Source: Geodermatophilus obscurus
Lineage (GTDB): Bacteria; Actinomycetota; Actinomycetes; Mycobacteriales; Geodermatophilaceae
Direction of reading: 5' to 3'
Assembly: GCF_900143215.1 (NCBI RefSeq)
Contig: NZ_FRDM01000011.1
Coordinates: forward strand, 88,405-152,404
Length of the DNA: 64,000 nucleotides
Positions within the stretch are counted from its first letter, which is position 1, and each line of letters begins with the position of its first letter. A model generated the notes under the pieces. The model made no database searches and was not told where the DNA came from. It worked only from the letters and a program-made list of their open reading frames with translations. Position numbers and translations under genes: made by a program. Shown in pieces: positions 36,836 through 45,173 of this stretch.

Positions 36836-38149
36836 GTGCCGACCCGGGGGAGCGCCCGGCGGCCGGTCCCGCCGGCCGGAGAGCCGTTCGTCGTCACCGA
36901 GCACCCGTCCCGCCGCGTCGAGCTGCGGCTGGAGCGCAACGGCGTGCCGTGCTGCTGGGACCTGCCGGAGGGGCCGCCCACCGCGCGGGGCCGGGCGCTG
37001 CCCGCCGTCCCCACGACGGGCGGGAACGGAACCGGGCTGCCGACCTGGGACGCGGGCCGCTACGCCGTCGAGCAGTGGACCGACGACCGCGTCGTCGTGG
37101 TCCTCGGCGGCCGGCGGCTGCACGGCCGCCACGTCCTCTTCCGGTCGCCCGGCGGCGGCTGGCTCGTCCGCGCGCTCGACGCGCCCACGGAGAGGGCGCC
37201 CCTGGTCCCGATGCTCGCCACCGCGGGGGAGCTGCCGGCGCCTCCGCAGGACTCCGAGTGGGGCTACGAGTTCAAGTGGGACGGTGTCCGGGCGGTGGCC
37301 GTCGTCGAGGCCGGGGGGCTGGCGCTCCGGGCCCGCAGCGGCACGGACATCACCGTCCGTTATCCCGAACTGACCCACCTACCGGAGGTGCTGAGCGGGC
37401 ACGACGCGGTCGTCGACGGCGAGGTCGTCGCCCTCGACGCGCGCGGCCGGCCGGACTTCGGCGCGCTGCAGGGGCGGATGCACCGGACCGGCCCGGAGGT
37501 GCGCCGGATGGCCGCGGACGCCCCGGTGACCTACCTGGTGTTCGACCTGCTCGCCTGGGAGGGCGAGAGCCTGCTCGCGCTGCCGTACGCGCAGCGTCGC
37601 GAGCGGCTGGAGGCGCTGGGCGTCGGGGGCGAGCGGTGGGTGCCCACGCCGTGGTTCCGCGGCGGCGGGGCCGCGGTGCTGGCCGCCAGCCGCGACAACG
37701 GCCTGGAGGGGATCGTCGCCAAACGGCTGGACTCGCCGTACCGCCCGGGGCTCCGGGGGCCGGACTGGCGCAAGGTGAAGAACGTCCGGACGCAGGCGGT
37801 CGTCGTCGGCGGCTGGCGGCCCGGACAGGGCCGGCGGGCCGGGGGAGTGGGGTCGCTGCTGGTGGGGGTGCACGACGACGCCGGCCGACTGGTCTACGCC
37901 GGGCACGTCGGCACCGGCTTCACCGCCCGAGCGCTCGAGGAGCTCGAGCCGCTGTTCACGCCGGCCGGCCGCCCACCGTTCGTCGACGCGCTGCCCCGCG
38001 AGGTCACCCGCGACGCGCGCTGGGTGGTGCCGGAGCTGGTCGGGGAGGTGGCGTTCGCCGCGTGGACCGCCGACGGCCGGATGCGCCACCCGTCGTGGCG
38101 CGGGCTGCGCGACGACCTGGCGCCCGAGGACGTGGTCGAGGAGTGGTGA
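36836..38149 (+). CDS. ligD: LigD-type ATP-dependent DNA ligase with degenerate PE domain
   Basis: A 437-residue protein. Residues about 110-420 form an ATP-dependent ligase: YEFKWDGVRAVAVV carries the adenylated lysine, then DGEVVALD, FDLLAWEG, EGIVAKRLDSPYRPG and WRKVKNV. An OB domain ends it. The first about 95 residues resemble the LigD 3'-phosphoesterase (FVVTEHPSRRVELRLERNG, then WDAGRYAVEQW) but lack the LHxDxR residues that bind manganese, so this part is probably inactive. GTG 36836 directly follows the Ku stop. It seals ends held by Ku. Confidence 0.9.
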   Translation: MPTRGSARRPVPPAGEPFVVTEHPSRRVELRLERNGVPCCWDLPEGPPTARGRALPAVPTTGGNGTGLPTWDAGRYAVEQWTDDRVVVVLGGRRLHGRHVLFRSPGGGWLVRALDAPTERAPLVPMLATAGELPAPPQDSEWGYEFKWDGVRAVAVVEAGGLALRARSGTDITVRYPELTHLPEVLSGHDAVVDGEVVALDARGRPDFGALQGRMHRTGPEVRRMAADAPVTYLVFDLLAWEGESLLALPYAQRRERLEALGVGGERWVPTPWFRGGGAAVLAASRDNGLEGIVAKRLDSPYRPGLRGPDWRKVKNVRTQAVVVGGWRPGQGRRAGGVGSLLVGVHDDAGRLVYAGHVGTGFTARALEELEPLFTPAGRPPFVDALPREVTRDARWVVPELVGEVAFAAWTADGRMRHPSWRGLRDDLAPEDVVEEW

Positions 38150-38168
38150 ACCGGGTACGGGTGGTCGG

Positions 38169-39089
38169 GTGACCAGGCAGTTGGTGCGCGTGGACGGCCG
38201 GCAGCTGCACGTGTCCAACCTGGAGAAGGTCCTCTTCCCCGAGGTGTCCTTCACCAAGGCCCAGGTCATCGACTACTACGTGCGGGTCGCGCCGGTGCTG
38301 CTGCCGCACCTGTCCGGTCGGCCGGTGACCTTCACCCGCTGGCCCGACGGGGTGGAGGGGCAGGCGTTCTTCGAGAAGAACAGCGCCCGGCACGCCCCGG
38401 ACTGGGTGCGGAAGGTGACCGTGCCGAGCCCCGGCAGCTCCCGCGGTCGGGAGACCCTCGACATGGTGATCCTGGAGACGGTGGCCGACCTCGCGTGGGC
38501 GGCCAACCTGGCCGCGCTGGAGCTGCACGTGCCGCAGTGGCAGGTGGGCAGCCGGCTGCAGCCGGCGCTGCCCGACCTGCTGGTGCTCGACCTGGATCCC
38601 GGTCCGGACGCCGGGATCCTCGAGTGCTGCGAGGTCGCCGACCGGCTGCGCGAGCGGCTGGTCGACGACGGCCTGGACCCGGTGGTCAAGACGTCGGGCT
38701 CCAAGGGCGTGCAGGTGTACGCGCCGATCCGGGTGACCGACCGCGAGCACCCCAGCCGCTACGCCCGGGCGCTGGCGCAGGCGCTGTCGGCCGAGACGCC
38801 CGACCGCGTGGTGTGGCGGATGGAGAAGGTGCTGCGCCCGGGCAAGGTGCTCATCGACTGGAGCCAGAACAACCCGGCCAAGACGACGGTCGCGCCGTAC
38901 TCGCTGCGCGCCCGGCCCGACGCGACGGTGTCCACCCCGATCGGCTGGGACGAGGTCGAGGCCGTGCTCGACGGGGCCGACCCCGGCCTGCTGCGCTTCC
39001 GCACCGAGGACGTGCTGGCCCGGGTCGAGGACTACGGCGACCTGTTCGACATCGCCGGGGCGCAGCGCGCCGTCCTGCCCCCGGCCTGA
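38169..39089 (+). CDS. LigD polymerase (primase-like) domain protein
   Basis: A 306-residue archaeo-eukaryotic-primase-type polymerase, the stand-alone form of the LigD POL domain. It begins RQLHVSNLEKVLFPE. The metal-binding DLDPG and the phosphate-binding KTSGSKGVQVY are intact, with later IDWSQNN and YSLRARPDATVSTPI. It fills gaps, preferring ribonucleotides, during end joining. In mycobacteria POL, PE and LIG form one chain; here POL is a separate gene 19 bp behind the ligase. GTG 38169. Confidence 0.94.
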   Translation: MTRQLVRVDGRQLHVSNLEKVLFPEVSFTKAQVIDYYVRVAPVLLPHLSGRPVTFTRWPDGVEGQAFFEKNSARHAPDWVRKVTVPSPGSSRGRETLDMVILETVADLAWAANLAALELHVPQWQVGSRLQPALPDLLVLDLDPGPDAGILECCEVADRLRERLVDDGLDPVVKTSGSKGVQVYAPIRVTDREHPSRYARALAQALSAETPDRVVWRMEKVLRPGKVLIDWSQNNPAKTTVAPYSLRARPDATVSTPIGWDEVEAVLDGADPGLLRFRTEDVLARVEDYGDLFDIAGAQRAVLPPA

Positions 39090-39095
39090 AAAGGG

Positions 39096-39143
39096 CCCCG
39101 TCCTCCTCACCCTCGCAGGCTCGGGGCGGTGCCCTCGACGGGG
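39096..39143 (+). repeat. Dispersed hairpin element, copy 8
   Basis: Outer arms CCCCGTC (39096-39102) and GACGGGG (39137-39143). Loop TCGCAGGCTC (39113-39122) flanked by CCC/GGG. It starts 7 nt after the polymerase gene stop, on the coding strand. Confidence 0.8.
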
Positions 39144-39169
39144 ACGGGCGACTGGCATCCTCGCTTCCC

Positions 39170-40063
39170 GTGTCCGCTGAACTGCCCTCTCCCGGCCCGC
39201 GCGACGAGCGGCTGACCGACGTCGGGCGCCTCGTCGTCCGCTGCCCCGACCGGCCCGGGATCGTCGCCGTCCTCAGTGGGCTGATGGCCGACGTGGGGGC
39301 GAACATCATCGACTCGCAGCAGCACTCCTCCGACCCGGTGGGCGGCACGTTCACGCTCCGGCTGGAGTTCTTCCTCGCCGACCTGGTCCGCCGCCGCCAG
39401 CAGCTCGAGGGCGCCCTGGCCCTGCTCGCGCAGCAGTGGCAGTTCACCTGGCGGCTGACCGAGGCCGCGCACCGCCCGCGGCTGGCGGTGTTCGTGTCCA
39501 AGGCCGACCACGTGCTCCAGGAGCTGCTCTACCGGGTCCGCGCCGGCGACCTGCGCGCAGAGATCGCCGCCGTCGTGTCCAACCACCCCGACCTCGAGCC
39601 GGTCGCCCGCGGGGCCGGCGTCCCGTTCCACCACGTGCCGGTGACACCGGAGACCAAGGCGGCGGCCGAGGCGCGGGCGCTGGAGCTGGTCGGGGACGTC
39701 GACCTGGTCGTGCTCGCCCGCTACATGCAGATCGTCTCGGCCGACTTCTGCAGCCGGTTCCCGGAGCGGCTGATCAACATCCACCACAGCTTCCTGCCGG
39801 CGTTCGTCGGGGCGAACCCCTACCGGGCGGCGCACGACCGCGGCGTCAAGCTGATCGGGGCGACCGCCCACTACGTGACGCCGGAGCTCGACGCCGGGCC
39901 GATCATCGAGCAGGAGGTCGCCCGTGTGGACCACCGCGCGACGGTGGAGGACATGCGCCGCATCGGCCGCTACGTCGAGCGCCAGGTGCTGGCCCAGGCG
40001 GTCACCTGGCACGTCGAGGACCGGGTCATCGTGGACGGCGAGAAGACCATCGTCTTCGCGTGA
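39170..40063 (+). CDS. purU: Formyltetrahydrofolate deformylase
   Basis: A 297-residue enzyme releasing formate from 10-formyl-THF, which balances one-carbon pools. An N-terminal ACT domain (RLVVRCPDRPGIVAVLSGLM) senses small ligands. The C-terminal formyltransferase fold has INIHHSFLPAFVGANPY, with the catalytic His, and IGATAHYVTPELDAGPIIEQ with the key Asp. GTG 39170 is used. It is a stand-alone gene behind the end-joining cluster, with no visible link to it. Confidence 0.94.
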   Translation: MSAELPSPGPRDERLTDVGRLVVRCPDRPGIVAVLSGLMADVGANIIDSQQHSSDPVGGTFTLRLEFFLADLVRRRQQLEGALALLAQQWQFTWRLTEAAHRPRLAVFVSKADHVLQELLYRVRAGDLRAEIAAVVSNHPDLEPVARGAGVPFHHVPVTPETKAAAEARALELVGDVDLVVLARYMQIVSADFCSRFPERLINIHHSFLPAFVGANPYRAAHDRGVKLIGATAHYVTPELDAGPIIEQEVARVDHRATVEDMRRIGRYVERQVLAQAVTWHVEDRVIVDGEKTIVFA

Positions 40064-40111
40064 GGGCACCGCGGCAGCGAGTGACCTCAGGCGGCGCGCC
40101 CGTTGCTCGTC

Positions 40112-40140
40112 TTGACTCGATCAAAACAAGCGGGTTGGCT
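40112..40140 (+). promoter_or_regulatory. furA-catalase promoter, probably leaderless, with Fur-box-like palindrome
   Basis: TTGACT at 40112-40117 and TTGGCT at 40135-40140 are 17 nt apart, the right spacing for -35 and -10 (the -10 is weak). Transcription would start within a base or two of the ATG at 40148, giving a leaderless mRNA. The imperfect palindrome TTGACTCGATCAA overlaps the -35 and could bind the Fur-type protein itself. Confidence 0.55.
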
Positions 40141-40147
40141 CGACCCG

Positions 40148-40621
40148 ATGGAGACCACCGGGCAGGAGCAGCTCCGCATGGTCGGGCTGCGTGTCACGCG
40201 GCCCCGCCTGTCGGTGCTGCAGGTGCTCGCCGAGCGTCCGCACGCGGACGTCGACACCATCGTCACCGCGGCTCGTGCCGTGCACCCCACGTTGTCGCCC
40301 CAGGCGGTCTACGGGGTGCTCGAGGCCCTCGTCTCCCGCGGCCTGGCCCGCCGGATCGAGCCGGCGGGCGCACCCGCGCTGTTCGAGCTGCGGGTCGGTG
40401 ACAACCACCACCACCTGGTCTGCCGCTCGTGCGGTGCGGTGGCTGACGTCGACTGCACCGTGGGTGCGGCTCCGTGCCTGACGCCCTCGGACACGGCGGG
40501 TTTCGTCGTGGACGAGGCCGAGGTCGTCTTCTGGGGTCTCTGCCGGGACTGCCGGGTAGGTAACCCATCGGAGACAACGGGAGTCCCCGAGCACCACGAT
40601 CGAAGAGGAGTGAAGCAATGA
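40148..40621 (+). CDS. furA: Fur-family regulator (FurA/PerR-like)
   Basis: A 157-residue Fur-type metalloregulator. The winged-helix part has [19 protein letters not shown] and [13 protein letters not shown]. The regulatory metal site includes [13 protein letters not shown] and a second CxxC in WGLCRDCRV for structural zinc. Because it is followed by a catalase gene with a 4-bp overlap (ATGA), it probably senses peroxide through iron or heme-linked oxidation and represses its own operon, like mycobacterial FurA with katG. ATG 40148 is chosen over the longer frame since the first helix begins there. Confidence 0.9.
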   Translation: METTGQEQLRMVGLRVTRPRLSVLQVLAERPHADVDTIVTAARAVHPTLSPQAVYGVLEALVSRGLARRIEPAGAPALFELRVGDNHHHLVCRSCGAVADVDCTVGAAPCLTPSDTAGFVVDEAEVVFWGLCRDCRVGNPSETTGVPEHHDRRGVKQ

Positions 40622-42282
40622 CCGACGTCGCATCGCAGGGCCCTGCTCGGAGCGAGGCCGACCGTCCGGTCCTGACGAACCGTCAGGGTCACCCGGTCTA
40701 CGACAACCAGAACCAGCGGACGGTGGGGGCCCGTGGCCCCGCCACGCTGGAGAACTACCAGTTCCTCGAGAAGATGAGCCACTTCGACCGGGAGCGCATC
40801 CCGGAGCGGGTGGTCCACGCGCGCGGGGCCACCGCCTTCGGGTACTTCGAGGCCGACGGCACGGTCGGCGACGAGCCGATCAGCAGGTACACGCGTGCCA
40901 AGCTGTTCCAGGAGAAGGGCAAGCGCACCGACCTGGCGATCCGCTTCTCCACCGTCGCCGGTGGCCGTGACTCCTCCGAGGTGGCCCGCGACCCGCGCGG
41001 CTTCGCGGTGAAGTTCTACACCGAGGACGGCAACTGGGACCTCGTCGGCAACAACCTCGGCATCTTCTTCATCCGCGACGCCATCAAGTTCCCCGACTTC
41101 ATCCACTCGCAGAAGCCGGACCCGGTCACCTTCGAGGCGAACGTCGCCTGGCGGGCCTTCGACTTCTTCAGCCAGGCGCCCGAGTCCATGCACATGATCA
41201 TGCTGGTGTTCAGCCCGCGCGGGATCCCGGCGAGCTACCGGCACCAGCAGGGTTTCGGCGTCAACACCTACCGGTGGGTCAACGCCCAGAACGAGACCCA
41301 CCTGGTGAAGTACCACTGGTTCCCGCACCAGGGCGTGAAGTCCTACACCGGGGCTGACGCCGCGGCCGTGCAGGCCCAGACCCTGGGCTCGCACACCAAG
41401 GACCTCTACGACGCCATCGAGCGCGGCGACCACCCCAAGTGGGACCTCTATGTCCAGCTCATGAGCGACGACGAGCACCCCGAGCTGGACTTCGACCCGC
41501 TCGACGACACCAAGGTGTGGCCCGAGGAGGTCTTCCCGCTCCGCAAGGTCGGGACGATGACCCTCGACCGGATCCCGGAGAACTTCTTCACCGACAACGA
41601 GCAGATCTCCTTCGGCACCGGTGTGCTGGTCGACGGGCTCGACTTCTCCGACGACAAGATGCTCGTCGGGCGGACGTTCTCCTACTCCGACACGCAGCGC
41701 TACCGGGTGGGCCCGAACTACCTGCAGCTGCCGGTCAACCAGGCGAAGAACGCCCGGGTGGCCACCAACCAGCGCGACGGCCAGATGGCCTACGGCGTGG
41801 ATCTCGGCGAGGGCCAGAACCCGCACGTGAACTACGAGCCGTCGATCCAGGGCGGGTTGCGCGAGGCGGCGGCCCCGGCCGAGGACGAGATCGGCCCGGT
41901 GATCACCGGCCGGGTCACTCGCAAGCGGATCCCGCGGACGAACGACTACAAGCAGGCCGGTGAGCGCTATCTGCTCAGCGAGCAGTGGGAGAAGGACGAC
42001 CTGGTCCTCAACTTCGTCACCAACCTGGAGCAGTGCCCGCGCGAGATCCAGGAGCGCATGGTCTGGCACTTCTTCATGTGCGAGGACGAGCTCGGCCAGC
42101 GTGTCGGCGACGGTCTGGGCATCACCGCGGACGACGTCCGTGGCCTGTCCCCGCTGCAGACGCAGACCCTCTCCGACGAGGAGCTGCAGCGCGCTGCCAA
42201 CCTCGGCAAGAACGGTCCGCGCGACGTCACCGGCCACGTGATGACGCACTGCGTGCCCAACGAGCACGTGGTCGTCGCCTGA
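40618..42282 (+). CDS. Monofunctional heme catalase
   Basis: A 554-residue catalase decomposing hydrogen peroxide. The distal histidine motif [15 protein letters not shown] is complete, the distal asparagine is in [10 protein letters not shown] and the proximal heme tyrosine is in [14 protein letters not shown]. The length (without a C-terminal flavodoxin-like domain) places it in the small-subunit group, with a longer tail than usual (from about 500). It overlaps furA. An 83-bp tandem duplication begins at its last codons and stop, followed by a strong terminator. Confidence 0.96.
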   Translation: MTDVASQGPARSEADRPVLTNRQGHPVYDNQNQRTVGARGPATLENYQFLEKMSHFDRERIPERVVHARGATAFGYFEADGTVGDEPISRYTRAKLFQEKGKRTDLAIRFSTVAGGRDSSEVARDPRGFAVKFYTEDGNWDLVGNNLGIFFIRDAIKFPDFIHSQKPDPVTFEANVAWRAFDFFSQAPESMHMIMLVFSPRGIPASYRHQQGFGVNTYRWVNAQNETHLVKYHWFPHQGVKSYTGADAAAVQAQTLGSHTKDLYDAIERGDHPKWDLYVQLMSDDEHPELDFDPLDDTKVWPEEVFPLRKVGTMTLDRIPENFFTDNEQISFGTGVLVDGLDFSDDKMLVGRTFSYSDTQRYRVGPNYLQLPVNQAKNARVATNQRDGQMAYGVDLGEGQNPHVNYEPSIQGGLREAAAPAEDEIGPVITGRVTRKRIPRTNDYKQAGERYLLSEQWEKDDLVLNFVTNLEQCPREIQERMVWHFFMCEDELGQRVGDGLGITADDVRGLSPLQTQTLSDEELQRAANLGKNGPRDVTGHVMTHCVPNEHVVVA

Positions 42283-42443
42283 CAGCCGCGGGAGCATCGC
42301 AGGGAGCGCTGGCGACCGAGGAGCGGACCGTGGCGCGGAAGGCGACCGGCGACATCGTCGCCTGACAGCCGCGGGAGCATCGCAGGGAGCGCTGGCGACC
42401 GAGGAGCGGAGCGTGGCGCGGAAGGCGACCGGCGACATCGTCG
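42278..42443. repeat. 83-bp tandem duplication at the catalase 3' end
   Basis: Units 42278-42360 and 42361-42443 differ at only one visible position (GGACCGTGG versus GGAGCGTGG); the first nine bases of a third unit follow. Each begins CCTGACAGC, containing the catalase stop, and ends ...GCGACATCGTCG, imitating the last catalase codons. No ORF of note. The duplication is probably recent given the identity. Confidence 0.88.
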
Positions 42444-42470
42444 CCTGACAGCGGGCACCACCACTCCGCG

Positions 42471-42507
42471 GCGGGCCGCGACCGGGGACCCCCCGGTCGC
42501 GGCCCGC
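42471..42507 (+). terminator. Catalase operon terminator
   Basis: A 17-bp perfect stem GCGGGCCGCGACCGGGG (42471-42487), loop ACC, complement 42491-42507, behind the tandem duplication. Confidence 0.88.
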
Positions 42508-42599
42508 TGTGCTGTGCCCGCCCGGCTCCCGCCGGCCGGGCTGGGTCCCGTGGCCTGGCTCACCTACCGTCTCCCGCGGTTCTGCAGCGCTGCGCCAGT

Positions 42600-43134
42600 T
42601 CGGCCTCGTCGTCGTCGGCGCCGTCGTCCACACGCTGCGGACGCCGGAGGAGTGGGCGCTGTCCGGCACCGGCGCGACCGCGGTCATCACCATCGGGCTG
42701 GCGGGCATGATGGTCGGCGCGCTGACCATCGGCACCCTCATCGACCTCGTCGGGCGCCGGAAGTCGCTCATCGGGGCCGTGACGGCGTTCTCGCTGCTCA
42801 CCCTGCTGTGCGCCTTCGCGCCCGCCGCGGTCTTCGGCCTGCTGCGCTTCCTGGCCGGCACTTCCTGACCGGCTGCTTCGTCTTCAGCGCCCAGGGGCTC
42901 GGCTACGCCTTCGTCAGCGCCAACCACCCACCGCAGGTGCGCGCCAGCGCGCTCGGCCGGTCGGCCGGCGCCGGGCGGATCGGCGCGATCGTCGGCCCGG
43001 TCGTGACCGGCGCGCTGGTCACGGCCGGCGTCGCGTTCCCGTGGGGCTTCTCCGTGTTCGCCGCCGTCGGGGTCCTGGGTTCCCTCGGGATGACCACCAC
43101 CCGGATCCGCCGGGCGGTGGGCGCCGGCCGCTGA
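42600..43134 (+). pseudogene. Decayed MFS transporter (aromatic-acid:proton symporter type)
   Basis: The first frame, up to a stop at 42868, reads TPEEWALSGTGATAV, then MVGALTIGTLIDLVGRRKS and FGLLRFLAG, that is helices two to four with the MFS signature. A second frame from about 42866 reads LTGCFVFSAQGLGYAF, VRASALGRSAGAGRIGAIVGP and the last two helices, ending at 43134. Helix one, helices five to nine and the central loop are missing, with a frame change at the junction. The motif GAGRIGAIVGP fits the AAHS family. It cannot transport anything. Confidence 0.8.
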
Positions 43135-43243
43135 CCTCCCGGGAGCCGGCTGCGGTCGCCGGGTGCCCGGTGACCGCCCCAGCCGCATCCCGACGCCCCG
43201 GGTGCCTGGCGCCCGGCCCCCCGGGCCCCCCACGATCGCCGCC

Positions 43244-44059
43244 ATGAGGACGTCGATGACGCGGGTCGCGATCGACGGCGGGCAGGTGGAGACGGTGGTC
43301 CTCGGCGCCGGCGACCCCATCGCGCTCGTGCCCACCGCGCTGACCGCGGACGAGCTCCTGCCGCTGGCCGAGCGGCTGCAGGGACGGTTCCAGGTCGTCC
43401 ACTACCACCGGCGCGGCTATGCCGGCAGCAGTCCGGCCGCGCCACCCGGGTCGGTCGCGGAGGACGCGGCCGACTGCGCACGGCTGCTCGCGGCGCTGGG
43501 CATCGGAAGGGCGAACGTCCTCGGTGCCTCGTACAGCGGCGCGGTGGCACTCCAGCTGGCCGTGGACCACCCCGACCTGGTCCACACGCTCACGCTCGTC
43601 GAACCGCCGCCGGTGCACGGCCCGGCCGATGCCGAGTTCCGCGCCGCCAACGCCGCCCTCCTGGCCGACCGGCAGGCTCGGGGAGCGGAGGCCGCCGTCG
43701 AGCGCTTCCTCTTGAGCACGATGGGATCCGACTGGCGCGGCCGGCTCGACGTCGCCGTTCCGGGCACCTCCGCACAGGTACGGCGCGACAGCCGGACCTT
43801 CCTCGACGTCGACATCCCGGCGTTGCTGGGCTGGCCGTTCGACGTCGCCACCGCCACCCGGGTGCGCTGTCCGGTGTTGCACGTCTCCGGGGGCGGCCAC
43901 GGTCCCTACTTCGACGGGGTGGGCGATCTGATCCACGCGTGGCTGCCGCACGCCGAGCAGGTGACGATCGCAGGCGCAGGCCACGACATCGCGCTGACCC
44001 ACCCCGACGCCCTGGTCGAGGTGCTCGTGCCCTTCCTGGCCCGCCATCCCGTCGACTGA
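43244..44059 (+). CDS. Alpha/beta hydrolase
   Basis: A 271-residue alpha/beta-hydrolase. The nucleophile elbow is GASYSGA (serine), the oxyanion region VVHYHRRGYAGSSPA and the C-terminal histidine in GAGHDIALTHP; the acid is probably the aspartate in YFDGVGD. There is no signal peptide. The substrate is unknown; close family members include haloperoxidase-like and epoxide-hydrolase-like enzymes. ATG 43244. The 5' neighbour is the dead transporter. Confidence 0.85.
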   Translation: MRTSMTRVAIDGGQVETVVLGAGDPIALVPTALTADELLPLAERLQGRFQVVHYHRRGYAGSSPAAPPGSVAEDAADCARLLAALGIGRANVLGASYSGAVALQLAVDHPDLVHTLTLVEPPPVHGPADAEFRAANAALLADRQARGAEAAVERFLLSTMGSDWRGRLDVAVPGTSAQVRRDSRTFLDVDIPALLGWPFDVATATRVRCPVLHVSGGGHGPYFDGVGDLIHAWLPHAEQVTIAGAGHDIALTHPDALVEVLVPFLARHPVD

Positions 44060-44141
44060 CCACCGCCCTCTGCTGGGAGGCGGAGCCCGCCGTGGGGTGC
44101 GGAGCCCAACCGCGTGATGTCGTGCGGGCCGCGGAGGTCGC

Positions 44142-45092
44142 TCACTCGCCGCGGCGGCGCTCCTGGTCGGCGAGGAAGCGCTCGAGCTCCGCGCCGATCT
44201 CCTCGCCGCTGGGCACCTCGCCGATGTCGCTCAGCAGACCGGCGCCCTCGCGGGCGGCGGTGAACTGGTCGAACTGCTGCTCCAGCGCGGCCACGACGGC
44301 GGTGTTCTCGGGGGAGCGGGCGATCTGCTCGTCGATCTCGCTGCGGTGCGCCTCGGCGGCCTCCCGCAGCGCCTCGGTGGGCAGGTGCAGACCGGTCAGC
44401 CGGGACAGGTGCTCGAGCAGCGTCAGCGACGCCGCCGGGAAGGTCGCTTGCGCCAGGTAGTGCGGCACGTGCGCGGCCACCCCGTAGGCGTCCACGCCGG
44501 CCTCGCCCATCCGCAGCTCCAGCAGCGCCGCGACGCTGCCGGGGAGCCTCATCTCGCCCCAGTAGACCGGGTACTCCGCGATCAGCGCGCGCCGCGTGGC
44601 GTGGGCGGTGACGGTGACCGGCCGGGTGTGCGGCACCGGCATCGGGACCGCCTGCAGCGACACGACCGACGTGACGCCGAGCCGCTCGACCAGCCAGCCG
44701 ATCGCGGCCACGAAGCGCTCCCAGGCGAAGTCCGGCTCCGTGCCGTGCAGCAGCAGGAACGGCTCGCCGGCGTCGTCCTCCAGCGCGTAGAGGAGCAGCT
44801 CCGGGGCGGCGTACGACTCGTAGCGGTCGCCGGAGAAGGTCATCCGCGGCCGGTGGGCCCGGTAGTCGACCAGGCTGTCGACGTCGAACCGGGCGACCAC
44901 CTCGTGCGGCAGCGCGTTGAGCAGGTGGGCGCCGGCCAGCGCCCCGGCCGAGGCCGCGTCGAACTCCCCGGCGACGTCGTGCACCAGCACCAGCCCGCGG
45001 CGGGCACCGGCGTCGGTGACCTCGGACTCGCGGACCAGGAACGGCTCGGCCTCGGGGAGCAGCTCGACGAGCTGCTCCGGTCGCTGCGCCAC
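44142..45092 (-). CDS. PAC2-family protein
   Basis: A 316-residue cytoplasmic protein of the PAC2 (proteasome assembly chaperone-like) family. The motifs LVLVHDVAGEFDAASAGALAGAHLL, LVDYRAHRPRMTF, LLLHGTEPDFAWERF and YGVAAHVPHYLAQ are diagnostic. In proteasome-bearing actinobacteria the family has been suspected of proteasome assembly or ATP-grasp-like ligand binding, but its role is unproven. GTG 45092 with AGGAGG 8 nt upstream is preferred to GTG 45125. The last 60 residues form a charged helix. Confidence 0.85.
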   Translation of the reverse strand: MAQRPEQLVELLPEAEPFLVRESEVTDAGARRGLVLVHDVAGEFDAASAGALAGAHLLNALPHEVVARFDVDSLVDYRAHRPRMTFSGDRYESYAAPELLLYALEDDAGEPFLLLHGTEPDFAWERFVAAIGWLVERLGVTSVVSLQAVPMPVPHTRPVTVTAHATRRALIAEYPVYWGEMRLPGSVAALLELRMGEAGVDAYGVAAHVPHYLAQATFPAASLTLLEHLSRLTGLHLPTEALREAAEAHRSEIDEQIARSPENTAVVAALEQQFDQFTAAREGAGLLSDIGEVPSGEEIGAELERFLADQERRRGE

Positions 45093-45173
45093 GGTGGGTG
45101 CCTCCTCGCGGTACGGATCTACCACCTACAGCTCCCCCCGTGCCGACCGCATTCCCCGGGTCGCCCGCAGGGG

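Noticed and set aside
44060..44141. Terminator between convergent hydrolase and PAC2 genes
   Set aside because: No strong inverted repeat was found, unlike at other convergent junctions.
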